DNA of 33,312 nt, from the NCBI GenBank assembly GCA_947463325.1, contig CANHQT010000026.1, positions 1 through 33,312 on the forward strand, written 5' to 3'. Of this stretch, positions 19,930 through 28,497 are shown piece after piece; within the stretch, counting starts at the first letter, position 1, and each line of letters opens with the position of its first letter. Below the pieces are notes generated by a model. The model did not search any database, had not been told where the DNA came from, and saw nothing but the letters and a program-made list of their open reading frames with translations. This stretch comes from Sphingomonadaceae bacterium. GTDB taxonomy: Bacteria > Pseudomonadota > Alphaproteobacteria > Sphingomonadales > Sphingomonadaceae. The position numbers and the translations under genes are program-made.

Positions 19930-20093
19930 CGTCGATCAAAACTGTCCCATGGTGAGTCAGCGTCTCGGGGAAAAGGCGCGAAGATGGTAAACGCACTTTT
20001 GCCGAATCACGCGCTTGGTCATAAGGTCGGAGCGCGCCCTCGGGGGGATGCGAGAATGGCCCAAGCGGGCGAGAATAGAGGCTGGCGTCGCAC
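19930..20093. other. Intergenic region between ilvA and bpt
   Basis: This 164-base gap holds no convincing reading frame, RNA gene or strong hairpin. It presumably carries the promoter of the following transferase gene. I could not identify clear -35 and -10 boxes. Confidence 0.4.
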
Positions 20094-20879
20094 GTGACTG
20101 CTCCGTTCCGTTTTCCGCGTTTTTTTGTGACGAGCCCTTCGCCGTGCCCCTATCTGCCCGGCCGCAGCGAGCGCAAAGTGTTCACGGAACTGAATGGCTC
20201 GAACGCGTCCGAATTGAATGACGCATTGGGTCGCATTGGCTTCCGCCGCAGCCAGAATGTCGCCTACCGGCCGAGCTGCCTGCATTGCAGCGCCTGCATC
20301 TCGGTGCGTGTCTGCACACAGGAATTCGCGCCCAGCGCCTCGCAGCGGCGGACGATGAAGCGCCATGCCGATCTGGTGGTGGAGGCGCGCGCTCCCTGGG
20401 CGACGGAAGAACAATATGAGCTGCTGTCGCGCTATCTCGCCCATCGCCATCCCGAAGGCGGCATGGCCGATATGAGCGAGAGTGATTTTGCCGGCATGGT
20501 CGAACAGTCGCCGGTCGAAACCTGCGTCGTCGAATATCGCGAGCCATCGGTGAATGGCCGTCCCGGCCGCCTGGTTGGCGCCTGCCTGACCGACCGGCAG
20601 GGCGATGGCCTGTCGATGATCTACAGCTTCTTCGATCCTGATGATGCAGCGCGTAAGGGCCTCGGCACCTTCATCATCCTCGATCATATCATCCGCGCCG
20701 GGCGCGCTGGCCTGCCCTATGTCTATCTCGGCTATTGGATCGAAGGGTCCGACCGTATGGCGTATAAGACACGGTTCCGCCCGCTTGAACGGCTCCGGCC
20801 GACCGGCTGGCGGCGGATGGAGGATGCCCGGGTCGTTGCTGGGCGCAAGTCTTGGGTAAAGGCATTCGCTGCCGAATGA
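20094..20879 (+). CDS. bpt: Leucyl/arginyl-tRNA-protein transferase Bpt (ATE-like N-degron enzyme)
   Basis: Bpt moves leucine from Leu-tRNA to proteins that begin with Asp or Glu, marking them for ClpS/ClpAP degradation. The 261-residue protein has the ATE-type N-terminal cysteine motif ('[16 protein letters not shown]'). The conserved '[16 protein letters not shown]' follows. Its C-terminal GNAT-like half contains '[26 protein letters not shown]' and '[22 protein letters not shown]'. The start is GTG 20094, set by where the conserved N-terminus begins; the ribosome site AGAGG is rather far away. Whether the enzyme transfers leucine or arginine cannot be proved from sequence, but bacterial ATE homologues of this type are leucyl transferases. 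Confidence 0.9.
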   Translation: MTAPFRFPRFFVTSPSPCPYLPGRSERKVFTELNGSNASELNDALGRIGFRRSQNVAYRPSCLHCSACISVRVCTQEFAPSASQRRTMKRHADLVVEARAPWATEEQYELLSRYLAHRHPEGGMADMSESDFAGMVEQSPVETCVVEYREPSVNGRPGRLVGACLTDRQGDGLSMIYSFFDPDDAARKGLGTFIILDHIIRAGRAGLPYVYLGYWIEGSDRMAYKTRFRPLERLRPTGWRRMEDARVVAGRKSWVKAFAAE

Positions 20880-20924
20880 GGCGCAAACTGGCCGCGCGGC
20901 TTGGCCAATTCTAATCCGCGTGCC

Positions 20925-20938
20925 GAACCCTTGGGTTC
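20925..20938. terminator. Inverted repeat after bpt
   Basis: GAACCC (20925-20930) and GGGTTC (20933-20938) are perfect inverted repeats with two bases between them. They can fold as a 5-base stem with a 4-base loop, 45 bases after bpt. There is no T-tract, so the terminator role is tentative. Confidence 0.3.
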
Positions 20939-20980
20939 CGGCTATGGCCGCCAAGCGGAAATGCGCACCGAACAGCAGGG

Positions 20981-21640
20981 ATGAACGCGTTGGACGATAA
21001 TGCCGGATCGCCGCCGACGACTGCGGGCAGGGCCAAATGGCCGGTGATCCTTGCCTTTATCCTGATCCTCGCTGGCGCGCTCGGCTTCGCGCTGACGCGT
21101 GACGGGAGGCCCAGTGGTACAGAGACGGGTGAAGTCAACGCCGCGGCGGCAGGCAGCCTTGCCGGGCTCGAGGCGCGCGTGGATGCCAATCCCGAGGATG
21201 TAACTGGCTGGGAACAGCTCGGCCAACAGCGGTATGACACTGCCGATTATGGCGGCGCGGTGCAGGCCTATCGCCGCGCCACTGTGCTTGCTCCCGCCGT
21301 CGCGGCCTATTGGTCGGCGCTCGGCGACTCCCTCGTCATGGCCGCGCCGCGCGGCGGGCCGCCAGTGCCTGACGATGCCGTCGCCGCTTTCCGCCGTGCC
21401 ATCGCTATTGATGCAGGCGACCCGCGTGCCCGTTACTTCCTCGCGGCCAGAAAAGACCAAGATGGCGATCATGAAGGCGCGATTGCCGATTGGCTGGCAC
21501 TGCTCGCTGATACGCCGCCTGCCTCTCCGCTCGAGCAAGACTTGCGCTACACCATCGAACGCGTCGGCGCGCGGGAAGGCATAGCGGTCGCCAGCCGGAT
21601 TGCTGCCGTGCGCCAGCCGGGCGTTTCCCCCGCCAATTGA
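20981..21640 (+). CDS. Membrane-anchored TPR protein, CcmI/CycH C-terminal-like
   Basis: The 219-residue protein has one N-terminal transmembrane helix (about residues 19-38, 'KWPVILAFILILAGALGFAL'). A periplasmic TPR region follows: 'LEARVDANPEDVTGWEQLGQQRYDTADYGGAVQAYRRA' and 'AVAAYWSALGDSLV'. The asparagine-proline rich spacing resembles the C-terminal part of CcmI/CycH, which presents apocytochrome c for haem attachment. None of the other ccm genes are visible here, so a role in cytochrome c maturation is only a possibility. Two tandem hairpins follow the gene, suggesting its message ends before the hydrolase. Confidence 0.72.
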   Translation: MNALDDNAGSPPTTAGRAKWPVILAFILILAGALGFALTRDGRPSGTETGEVNAAAAGSLAGLEARVDANPEDVTGWEQLGQQRYDTADYGGAVQAYRRATVLAPAVAAYWSALGDSLVMAAPRGGPPVPDDAVAAFRRAIAIDAGDPRARYFLAARKDQDGDHEGAIADWLALLADTPPASPLEQDLRYTIERVGAREGIAVASRIAAVRQPGVSPAN

Positions 21641-21646
21641 CCAGCT

Positions 21647-21661
21647 GCCCGGCCGCCGGGC
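21647..21661 (+). terminator. GC hairpin after the TPR gene
   Basis: GCCCGG-CCG-CCGGGC is a perfect 6-base stem with a 3-base loop, seven bases after the TPR stop. It has no T-run after it. A second hairpin follows at 21681-21695. Confidence 0.4.
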
Positions 21662-21680
21662 TGCCTAGAGACAGGTACAC

Positions 21681-21695
21681 GTCCCGTTTCGGGAC
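21681..21695 (+). terminator. Second hairpin, GTCCCG-TTT-CGGGAC
   Basis: This perfect 6-base stem with a TTT loop comes 20 bases after the first hairpin. Together they argue that the SleB-type gene does not start at the TTG at 21637 and that it has its own promoter. A small repeat element is the alternative explanation. Confidence 0.4.
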
Positions 21696-21765
21696 AGAGC
21701 CATCCGATGTTGGCGATTTGGCCATATTTTGCCCCGACATATCCAGGGAATTGCAGCGGTCCGGC

Positions 21766-22923
21766 ATGATTCGGGCGGCTGTGCTCGCCTTGGAAGATCG
21801 CTGCCCTGTGACCCGTCCTTCTGCCCCCGCGACCCGCGCTTTCGCCCGCGCAGACAGCGACCGCTGGGGCCGCAGCCTTGTGCTGGCAACCTGCCTTGTT
21901 GGCGCAACGCTGTTTGTCGGTGTGCGTGTGGTTAGCGCTGCGGCAACCGCCAATGATTACAGTGTGTCCGTGCCGGTCACACTGCGCCCGCACGATCCCG
22001 AACTGTGGGCGCTGGTCAATGCCGAGAGTTTCGAAGCGGCACAGGCGATGGATGGGACACTGCCTGATCCTGCCAGCATCCCCGTATTGGGGGACACATC
22101 CGCTCTGCCCGCGCCGCCGGACATGGCGACCCTCAGGCAACAGATTTACACCGGCCCGCCCGCGACACGCTATGTATTCCGCGGCCGCACTGCGCTTGAT
22201 ACGACGCGCGCGCATTACTGCCTTACCGCCGCGCTCTATTATGAAGCAGCGAGCGAGAGTGATGACGGGATGCGCGGTGTCGCGCAGGTCGTTCTCAATC
22301 GCGTCCGTCACCCCAGCTTCCCCGGCAGCGTGTGCGGCGTGGTGTTTCAGGGTTCGCAGCGTGCCGGCGTATGCCAATTCACCTTCGCCTGCGATGGCGC
22401 GATGGCGCGCACGCCCTCCCGCGCAAACTGGGCACGCGCCAGCCGCATCGCTGCAGAGGCGCTGGCCGGGCGGGTGTTTGAGCCGGTCGGCGTCGCCAGC
22501 CATTATCATACACTGGCGGTGTGGCCGTCCTGGGGGCGCAGGCTTGCCATGACCAATGTGGTGGGCGCGCATATCTTTCACCGCTGGCGTGGCCGGTGGG
22601 GCACGCCGGCTGCGTTCAGCCGCCCCTATGCCGGGAGCGAGCCGGTGCCCGGCCCCTATATGCCCGTTGCTGAGCAGTTGGCTGTGCTGTCTGGCCGTCG
22701 AGGCAGCAGCCCTGTTGCCTCGCCTGACCCGGCAACCTTGGCGACGATCGGTGCCACGCCCGCGCCGCTGCCGGGTGCTCCAATCCAGCCGCAACCCGGC
22801 TCGGCCAGCCCGCCGCTTCCGGCACCAGCGCCGCGCGCCCAGCCGAGCTATGCTGATCCGCGTCTCGCCGGATCGGGCACCGTGCGGGAGGAATTCAGGA
22901 ACAGCGGTACCGCAATCCGCTGA
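21766..22923 (+). CDS. SleB-type cell wall hydrolase (Hydrolase_2 domain), membrane anchored
   Basis: The central region 'TAALYYEAASESDDGMRGVAQVVLNRVRHPSFP' is the core of the Hydrolase_2/SleB lytic transglycosylase-like domain, with the expected catalytic Glu in 'YYEA'. 'GVCQFTFACDG' follows, also typical. These enzymes cut peptidoglycan; in Gram-negative bacteria they are thought to aid wall remodelling rather than spore germination. A single N-terminal membrane helix ('SLVLATCLVGATLFVGVRVV') places the enzyme in the periplasm. The C-terminal third is a Pro/Ala-rich, probably disordered tail. The start is uncertain: ATG 21766 (385 residues), GTG 21808 and TTG 21637 are all in frame; hairpins argue against the last. 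Confidence 0.82.
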   Translation: MIRAAVLALEDRCPVTRPSAPATRAFARADSDRWGRSLVLATCLVGATLFVGVRVVSAAATANDYSVSVPVTLRPHDPELWALVNAESFEAAQAMDGTLPDPASIPVLGDTSALPAPPDMATLRQQIYTGPPATRYVFRGRTALDTTRAHYCLTAALYYEAASESDDGMRGVAQVVLNRVRHPSFPGSVCGVVFQGSQRAGVCQFTFACDGAMARTPSRANWARASRIAAEALAGRVFEPVGVASHYHTLAVWPSWGRRLAMTNVVGAHIFHRWRGRWGTPAAFSRPYAGSEPVPGPYMPVAEQLAVLSGRRGSSPVASPDPATLATIGATPAPLPGAPIQPQPGSASPPLPAPAPRAQPSYADPRLAGSGTVREEFRNSGTAIR

Positions 22924-22924
22924 A

Positions 22925-22939
22925 CGGGGCGTCGCCCCG
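22925..22939. terminator. Hairpin after the SleB-type gene
   Basis: CGGGGC-GTC-GCCCCG is a perfect 6-base stem with a 3-base loop, directly after the stop and before the convergent HerA-like gene. It probably stops the plus-strand message. Confidence 0.5.
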
Positions 22940-22958
22940 GCAGCAGCCGACTTGCCCC

Positions 22959-22980
22959 GCCGATGAGAAGCGGGATCGGC
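22959..22980. terminator. Inverted repeat after the HerA-like gene
   Basis: GCCGAT (22959-22964) and ATCGGC (22975-22980) form a 6-base stem with a 10-base loop that abuts the end of the minus-strand HerA-like gene. Its role as a terminator is plausible. Confidence 0.35.
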
Positions 22981-24675
22981 TTACCGCCCCTGGCTTCTCC
23001 AGCGGCGCACCACGCGGTCAAGGATTTCCGCTTCGCCGCCGGTCTGCTTCCACAGGTCGGAAAAGACCGGGTCGGTCGACGCCGGGCGCTTTTGGGGCTC
23101 GAGCGTGTCCAGCATCACGCGGATGGGGATGGCAACACCTTCGCCGCAGATCACGCATTCACGGTTCCTGAGCGCGGCAATCGAATCGACAAAGCCGCGG
23201 GATCCCTCCGGCATTGCTGCCTTGACGAAATTCTGGTCGCGCTCGTTGTTGAGGCGCATGGCGATGATCGTGCCGCATTGGGAAAGCACGCCTTCAGCCA
23301 AGTCGGACGGGCGCTGGGTGATCAGGCCCAGTGACACGCCATATTTGCGGCCTTCCTTGGCGATACGGCTGAGGATGCGGCCAACCGACGATCCATCGGC
23401 GTTGCGCTCATTGGGAACGTAGCGGTGCGCCTCTTCACAGACGAGCAGGATCGGGCGCAGCGGCTCGTCCCGGCTCCAGGTTGCGTAATCGAACACCATC
23501 CGCGCCAGCACGGCGACAACGACGCGCACCACGTCCGAAGGCACGCCGGAAACGTCGATGATCGAGATCGGGCGGCCGTCGCCCGGCAGACGGAAAATCT
23601 TGCCGAGAAAGCTCGCCATCGTGTCGCCGACCAGCATGCCTGAGAACATGAAATTGTAGCGCGGGTCGGTGCGCAATTCCTCGATCTTGGTCTTGATGCG
23701 CATGAAGGGCGCGCTCGACGTCGACTTGTCGAGCTTGCCCATTTCGAGCTGCACGATGTTGAGCAGGTCAGAAAGGAGATAGGGAACAGGCGAATCGATC
23801 GTCAGCTTTGACACGCCTTCGGCGGCCTTGTTCTTGGCCCGCGCGGCGAGCAGGCAGCGCGACAATATGTCGCGGTCCATCTGCCGGTCCGCCCCTTCGG
23901 AGGTGAGAAACACCTCGCAATGCTCCTCGAAATTGAGCAGCCAGTACGGCATCGCCAGATTGTCGACGTCAAAGATCGCGCCCTGGCCTTTGAAGGCGGC
24001 GGCATATTCGCCGTGCGGATCGATCATCACCACATGGCCTTCGGGCGCAGCTTCGATGATCTTGTGAAGGATCAGCGCGGCGCTGGTCGATTTACCGGTA
24101 CCGGTCGAACCCAGCAGGGCAAAATGCTTGCCCAGCATCGGATCGATGTAGAGTGCCGCACGCGTATCCTTGGTGGGATAAATGGTGCCGATTTCCACGT
24201 GCGGGCGGTTATCGGCGGCATAGATTTGCCTCAAATTGCCTGATGTGGCGGCATAGACCGGGCTGCCCGGAATGGGATAACGCGTCACGCCGCGGCGGAA
24301 ATTGTTGATCTTGCCGGTCAGCAACTCCTCATCGCCTTCGCCCAGAAAATCGACTGTGGCGATGATCAGCCCGGCGTCCCGGCTGTGCATCTTCTGGTTG
24401 CGGATCCCTGCGACCAGCCAGTTGCTGCCGATGCGGACTTTGACCTGGCTGCCGACCTGACCGGCCATGGAAACCGCGCTGTCCGTGTTGCTGGCCAGTG
24501 TTTGGAGCGCTGCTGCGTCGAGCAGGATTTGGGAGGAGGAACCGGCAATGTCCATCACCTCGCCGATGCGCAGCCGTTCGGTGCTGGCCGCGCGCATTTC
24601 GCTCGCTCTCGCCATGCCCTCGCCCGGATCGGGGGAGTATCCAGCCATATAATCCATCGGTCGGTCATCCGTCAT
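22981..24675 (-). CDS. HerA-like ATPase (DUF87 / DNA translocase family)
   Basis: The 564-residue protein has the HerA domain order. A small beta-barrel N-terminal part (about 30-110, 'RIGEVMDIAGSSSQI') precedes the hexameric RecA-like ATPase core. Walker A GSTGTGKST is at residues 189-197 and Walker B 'ILLVCEEAHRY' near 409-419. The arginine/sensor segments 'GRILSRIAKEGRKYGVSLGLITQRPSDL' are conserved. HerA proteins translocate DNA. In archaea they act with the nuclease NurA in end resection, and some bacterial relatives serve in phage defence. No NurA or defence nuclease is next to it. ATG 24675 was chosen over TTG 24705, but a start at 24657 is possible. Confidence 0.88.
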   Translation of the reverse strand: MTDDRPMDYMAGYSPDPGEGMARASEMRAASTERLRIGEVMDIAGSSSQILLDAAALQTLASNTDSAVSMAGQVGSQVKVRIGSNWLVAGIRNQKMHSRDAGLIIATVDFLGEGDEELLTGKINNFRRGVTRYPIPGSPVYAATSGNLRQIYAADNRPHVEIGTIYPTKDTRAALYIDPMLGKHFALLGSTGTGKSTSAALILHKIIEAAPEGHVVMIDPHGEYAAAFKGQGAIFDVDNLAMPYWLLNFEEHCEVFLTSEGADRQMDRDILSRCLLAARAKNKAAEGVSKLTIDSPVPYLLSDLLNIVQLEMGKLDKSTSSAPFMRIKTKIEELRTDPRYNFMFSGMLVGDTMASFLGKIFRLPGDGRPISIIDVSGVPSDVVRVVVAVLARMVFDYATWSRDEPLRPILLVCEEAHRYVPNERNADGSSVGRILSRIAKEGRKYGVSLGLITQRPSDLAEGVLSQCGTIIAMRLNNERDQNFVKAAMPEGSRGFVDSIAALRNRECVICGEGVAIPIRVMLDTLEPQKRPASTDPVFSDLWKQTGGEAEILDRVVRRWRSQGR

Positions 24676-24747
24676 GCCAGTCAAACTGGCCCCGGTCTTA
24701 ACCAAATCCCCTTAAAAATTGCCTTCCGCGCCCGACAATTGGAGCGC

Positions 24748-25521
24748 TCAGCGTCGCCGGTTGAAGGCCCAGCCCGCCGCCCAGCCAAAGCCGAGTGACA
24801 CCAGCACGGCAACGATGCCGTAGACAAAGCCGTAATCCGCCGCTGCGGTGGCGACAAAGCGGTCGAACCCGGTCTTGCGGATATCGATGTCGCGAGACGC
24901 CACAGCCACCACCCTGCCACCCGAGATGAGATAGGTCTCTGCGGTATAGCGACCGACCGGGACCCGCGCGGGGATGGCGAGGCGCGCTCGGTACAGCACC
25001 CCGCGGGTAATCTCGACGGACTCGACATCCTCGACCAGCAGGCCTTGCCGGCGCTTCAGATCGATCAGGCCTGCCTCGAACCGGCGCAATTGCTCCTCCC
25101 CGTCAAAACCAGCGGGAGAGAGAGACAGATTCTCGAGGCCAAGCTCATAGATTGCAGCGGTGCGTTCATCCACGATCTCGCCGATCGGGCGCGATGCGGC
25201 GATGGCATAGAAACCGGGCATGGAGGCAAAGCGCACGCTTTCGGCATTGACCCAGATGCCTGCCACCCGCTGTTTCTCGCGCAGGCGGATTGGCTGGGTC
25301 GGCCCCTTGATGACGACAACGATATCCGCGCGCTCGTCGGGCCGCTGTCCGCCCGGATAGACGATCGCCCCGAACAGCAGCAGGTCTTCACCGGTAAAGC
25401 TGTATTTGATCTCGATGGAGCGGTTGGACACGTCGGGGACGAGCACCGGCTCCTGCGCCGTCGTGCTGGCGAAGGGCATCATCAGCAGCAGGGCTGCGGC
25501 CAGGATGCGCCTTACAGCCAT
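24748..25521 (-). CDS. PF09608-type (TIGR02186) alphaproteobacterial membrane protein
   Basis: The 257-residue protein matches my memory of the alphaproteobacterial family PF09608/TIGR02186, whose function is unknown. It starts with a signal peptide (about residues 1-22, ending STTAQ). A predicted beta-rich periplasmic domain follows, containing 'LFGAIVYPGGQRPD', 'IVVVIKGPTQPIRLREKQRVAGIWVN' and 'GVLYRARLAIPARVPVGRYTAETYL'. One C-terminal helix (about 229-251) and an 'FNRRR' anchor end the protein. Its start overlaps the TauE/SafE stop by 10 bases. Such proteins are commonly beside TauE permeases, so it may be a periplasmic partner in anion export. Confidence 0.85.
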   Translation of the reverse strand: MAVRRILAAALLLMMPFASTTAQEPVLVPDVSNRSIEIKYSFTGEDLLLFGAIVYPGGQRPDERADIVVVIKGPTQPIRLREKQRVAGIWVNAESVRFASMPGFYAIAASRPIGEIVDERTAAIYELGLENLSLSPAGFDGEEQLRRFEAGLIDLKRRQGLLVEDVESVEITRGVLYRARLAIPARVPVGRYTAETYLISGGRVVAVASRDIDIRKTGFDRFVATAAADYGFVYGIVAVLVSLGFGWAAGWAFNRRR

Positions 25522-26426
25522 TGGATGGTGTAAATCTCATCCGGCCGCCACACGAGGCCGAGGAACATGCGCAGCGCCACCAGCAGCACGATGACGGCGA
25601 GCACCAGCCTGAGGCGCGCTGGGTCAATCCGCATCGCGAGGCGCGCGCCGAATTGCGCGCCGATCACGCCGCCGACCAGCAGCAGCATGGCCAGAACGAT
25701 ATCGACCGCGCGCGTGGTGACGCTGTGGATCATCGTCGTGGCGATGGTGGTGAACAGGATCTGGAACAGAGACGTGCCGACCACCACCTGCGCGCCCATG
25801 CCGAGGATGTAGAGCATCGCCGGCACCATGATGAATCCGCCGCCGACGCCGAGCAGCATGGTGAGGATGCCCGTCACCATTCCGAGCAGCAGCGGCGCGA
25901 GCGGGGACATGTAGAGGCCCGACCGATAAAATCGCCAGCGCCCCGGTAGCGCGAGGATCAGCGGATGGTGGCGCCGCTTGCGTGCTGGCACTGCGGTGCC
26001 GCTGCGCGCTGCGCCGATCGCCACCAGTGATTCGCGCAGCATCGTTGCTCCGATCCAGCCGAGCAGGACGAGATAGAGGAGGGCGATGACGGTATCGATC
26101 TGGCCGATGGATTGTAGCCATTCGAACAATATGGCCCCGATCCCGGACCCGATGATGCCCCCGCCGACCAGCACCGCGCCCATGCGCAGGTCCACCGCGC
26201 CGCGCTTCAGGTGCGTGATCATCCCTGACACGCTCGATCCGGTGACCTGCGTTGCGGCGGAGGCGGCGGCAACCGTCGGCGGGATGCCATAGAATATCAG
26301 CAGCGGCGTTGTCAGAAACCCGCCGCCCACGCCAAACATGCCGGAAAGGACGCCCACTGCACCGCCGAGCGCGACGATGAACAAGATGTTCACCGACATA
26401 TTGGCCACGGGTAGGTAAAGCTCCAT
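25512..26426 (-). CDS. TauE/SafE family sulfite or anion permease
   Basis: The 304-residue protein has about eight transmembrane helices in two similar halves. Each half opens with the family's glycine-rich motif: 'LSGMFGVGGGFLTTPLLIFYGIPP' near residues 28-51 and 'LTMLLGVGGGFIMVPAMLYILGM' in the second half. TauE/SafE proteins move sulfite, sulfonates or related organic anions across the inner membrane; the substrate here is not decidable. A basic, Arg/His-rich loop joins the halves. The coupled PF09608 protein downstream makes the two-gene unit conserved in this class. The TlpA-like thioredoxin gene lies 60 bases upstream on the same strand. Confidence 0.9.
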   Translation of the reverse strand: MELYLPVANMSVNILFIVALGGAVGVLSGMFGVGGGFLTTPLLIFYGIPPTVAAASAATQVTGSSVSGMITHLKRGAVDLRMGAVLVGGGIIGSGIGAILFEWLQSIGQIDTVIALLYLVLLGWIGATMLRESLVAIGAARSGTAVPARKRRHHPLILALPGRWRFYRSGLYMSPLAPLLLGMVTGILTMLLGVGGGFIMVPAMLYILGMGAQVVVGTSLFQILFTTIATTMIHSVTTRAVDIVLAMLLLVGGVIGAQFGARLAMRIDPARLRLVLAVIVLLVALRMFLGLVWRPDEIYTIQWL

Positions 26427-26486
26427 CGCGACCGACGATAGCGGGATGCGGGCGGCGGGGGAATGCCTGCCGTTCGCCCTGCTGCC

Positions 26487-27086
26487 TTAGGTGCTGAAAC
26501 CCGCCTCAGCCAGCAATGGCACGGCTTCCTCGCCGGCCCAGTCGAGCGCGCCGATCACGCGCAGAACTTCGCGGCCCTGCGCGTCATAGAGGATGGTTGT
26601 CGGCAATTGCCCGCCGATGGCGAGGCCGACCGCATTTTCAGGATCGTGCCAGTTCTGCGGCGCCGAAATTGCGCGTTCGGCCAGGAATTGCGTCGGCACT
26701 GCGGCGTCGCCCAGATCCTGGGAAAGCAGGATGATGTGGGCGGCATCCCCCTTGGCCTTCGCCAGCGCTTCCAGCGTCGGCAGTTCGACAATGCACGGCG
26801 CGCACCAGGTCGCCCACAGGTTGAGCAACACCGGCTTGCCGGTCAGGCTGGAAAGCGCGGCGCTGCTGCCGTCAGGGGCCTGTACTGCCTCGCTGCTGAT
26901 CATTGTGCCGGCGCGGCTGCGGTCGATACGATAGGCGCCATGCTTGCCGGTGCGGTCCTCCACCTGCGGGCGTGCAGCCTCGCTGCCTTGCGAGGGGGCG
27001 CTGCTTTGCGTATCGCACCCCCCGACTGCCAGCATTAGGCTGGCAAATACAAAGGCGGACAGCGGGCGCGTGAACGATCGGGTCAA
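26487..27086 (-). CDS. TlpA-like thioredoxin-fold lipoprotein
   Basis: This is a TlpA/ResA-type periplasmic thiol-disulfide protein. From TTG 27086 it has 199 residues. It has a lipoprotein signal ending in VGGC (Cys24), a polar linker, then a thioredoxin fold with '[12 protein letters not shown]' (Cys95, Cys98) and a late cis-Pro region '[10 protein letters not shown]'. Such proteins reduce cytochrome c apoproteins or other exported thiols. I prefer TTG 27086 because CCGGAG lies eight bases upstream and it yields a clean signal peptide. An ATG at 27113 is in frame but has no ribosome site and would overlap the argH start codon on the other strand. Confidence 0.86.
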   Translation of the reverse strand: MTRSFTRPLSAFVFASLMLAVGGCDTQSSAPSQGSEAARPQVEDRTGKHGAYRIDRSRAGTMISSEAVQAPDGSSAALSSLTGKPVLLNLWATWCAPCIVELPTLEALAKAKGDAAHIILLSQDLGDAAVPTQFLAERAISAPQNWHDPENAVGLAIGGQLPTTILYDAQGREVLRVIGALDWAGEEAVPLLAEAGFST

Positions 27087-27101
27087 GGATGATGCTCCGG
27101 C

Positions 27102-27107
27102 AAGGAG
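27102..27107 (+). promoter_or_regulatory. argH ribosome binding site
   Basis: AAGGAG ends four bases before ATG 27112 and decides the argH start against the upstream GTG at 27070. On the other strand, CCGGAG at 27095-27100 serves the TTG of the thioredoxin gene. The two translation signals are packed into the same 30 bases. Confidence 0.7.
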
Positions 27108-27111
27108 CGGC

Positions 27112-28497
27112 ATGTGGGGCGGCCGGTTTGCGGGCGGCCCCGCCGCGGTGATGCGCGAGATAAATGCGTCGATCCCGTTCGACAAGCGGCTCTGGCAACA
27201 GGATATTGCCGGCAGCCGCGCGCATGTGGCGATGCTGGGCGCGCAAGGCATCCTGTCTCTGGATGATGCCGCGACCATCGATGCCGGTCTTGCGCGGATT
27301 CATGACGAATTTGCTGCCAATGGCGTGCCCGTCGACATGGCGTTGGAAGATATCCACATGACTGTGGAAAGCCGCCTTGCCGAATTGATCGGCCCGGTGG
27401 CCGGGCGCTTGCACACGGCACGCAGCCGCAATGACCAGGTGGCGACCGATTTCCGCCTCTGGGTGCGTGATGCGATCGATACGGTCGATGCCGGGCTCGC
27501 CGCATTCCAGGCCGTCCTGCTGGACCGGGCGGAGGAGCATGCCGATACCGTCATGCCCGGCTTCACCCATCTCCAGGTGGCGCAGCCAGTAACGCTTGGC
27601 CATCATCTGATGGCCTATGTCGAAATGATCGCGCGGGACCGCAGCCGCTTTGCCGATGCCCGCGTGCGGATGAACCGCAGCCCGCTCGGCTCGGCGGCGC
27701 TCGCCGGAACCGGCTTTCCGGTTGATCGGCATGCGACGGCGGCCGCGCTCGGCTTCGACGGGCCGACCGCCAACAGCCTCGATTCGGTTTCCGACCGGGA
27801 CTTCGCGCTCGATTATCTCGCCGCTGCCAGCAGTTGCGCGCTCCACCTCTCGCGCCTTGCAGAAGAAGTCATCATCTGGGCCAGCCAGCCCTATGGTTTC
27901 GTCTCCCTGTCCGATGCCTGGTCCACCGGCAGCTCGATCATGCCGCAAAAACGCAATCCCGATGCGGCGGAGCTGGTGCGTGGGCACACGGGGCGGATCA
28001 TCGGCTGCTTCACCGCGCTGATGATCACTATGAAGGGCCTGCCGCTCGCCTATTCTAAGGATATGCAGGACGATAAACCGCCGCTGTTCGAAGCGCATGA
28101 CCTGCTTGCCCTCTCGATCGCGGCCATGACCGGCATGATGGAAAGCATTAGCTTCCGTCCCGATCGGATGCGCGCGGCTGCCGCCTCTGGCTATTCAACC
28201 GCGACCGACCTTGCCGACTGGCTGGTGCGGGAACGCAACGTGCCGTTCCGGGAGGCGCATCACATCGTCGGTTCGGCTGTAAAGGCAGCGGAAGCGCATG
28301 GGTGTGATCTGGCTGATCTGCCGCTCGCTGTCGCGCAGGCTATCGATACCCGCCTTGATGCCGGTGCGCTGGCTGCGCTGACGGTTGAGGCATCGGTTGC
28401 CAGCCGCACCAGCCATGGCGGAACCGCGCCAGTGCGCGTAAGGGAGGCGATCGCTGCAGCCCGCGCCGCTCTGGCAGGTGGAGGAAATGCCTCGTGA
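27112..28497 (+). CDS. argH: Argininosuccinate lyase
   Basis: ArgH splits argininosuccinate into arginine and fumarate, the last step of arginine synthesis. The 461-residue protein starts with the family opening MWGGRF. '[15 protein letters not shown]' is at 101-115 and '[14 protein letters not shown]' at 152-165. The fumarase/aspartase-superfamily signature '[19 protein letters not shown]' lies at 273-291 and contains the catalytic Ser loop. A perfect ribosome site AAGGAG precedes ATG 27112. The stop overlaps the GTG of the small lipoprotein gene by four bases. This starts an operon-like run through lptM, lysA, cysG-like and corA-like genes. Confidence 0.96.
   Translation: MWGGRFAGGPAAVMREINASIPFDKRLWQQDIAGSRAHVAMLGAQGILSLDDAATIDAGLARIHDEFAANGVPVDMALEDIHMTVESRLAELIGPVAGRLHTARSRNDQVATDFRLWVRDAIDTVDAGLAAFQAVLLDRAEEHADTVMPGFTHLQVAQPVTLGHHLMAYVEMIARDRSRFADARVRMNRSPLGSAALAGTGFPVDRHATAAALGFDGPTANSLDSVSDRDFALDYLAAASSCALHLSRLAEEVIIWASQPYGFVSLSDAWSTGSSIMPQKRNPDAAELVRGHTGRIIGCFTALMITMKGLPLAYSKDMQDDKPPLFEAHDLLALSIAAMTGMMESISFRPDRMRAAAASGYSTATDLADWLVRERNVPFREAHHIVGSAVKAAEAHGCDLADLPLAVAQAIDTRLDAGALAALTVEASVASRTSHGGTAPVRVREAIAAARAALAGGGNAS

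Noticed and set aside
21637-21765. N-terminal extension of the SleB-type hydrolase from TTG 21637
   Set aside because: It would be translated through two perfect hairpins, and the extra residues show no conserved feature. A later start is more likely, though not proven.
26872-28098. 408-codon minus-strand frame opposite argH
   Set aside because: It contradicts the strong argH reading and overlaps the thioredoxin gene in another frame.
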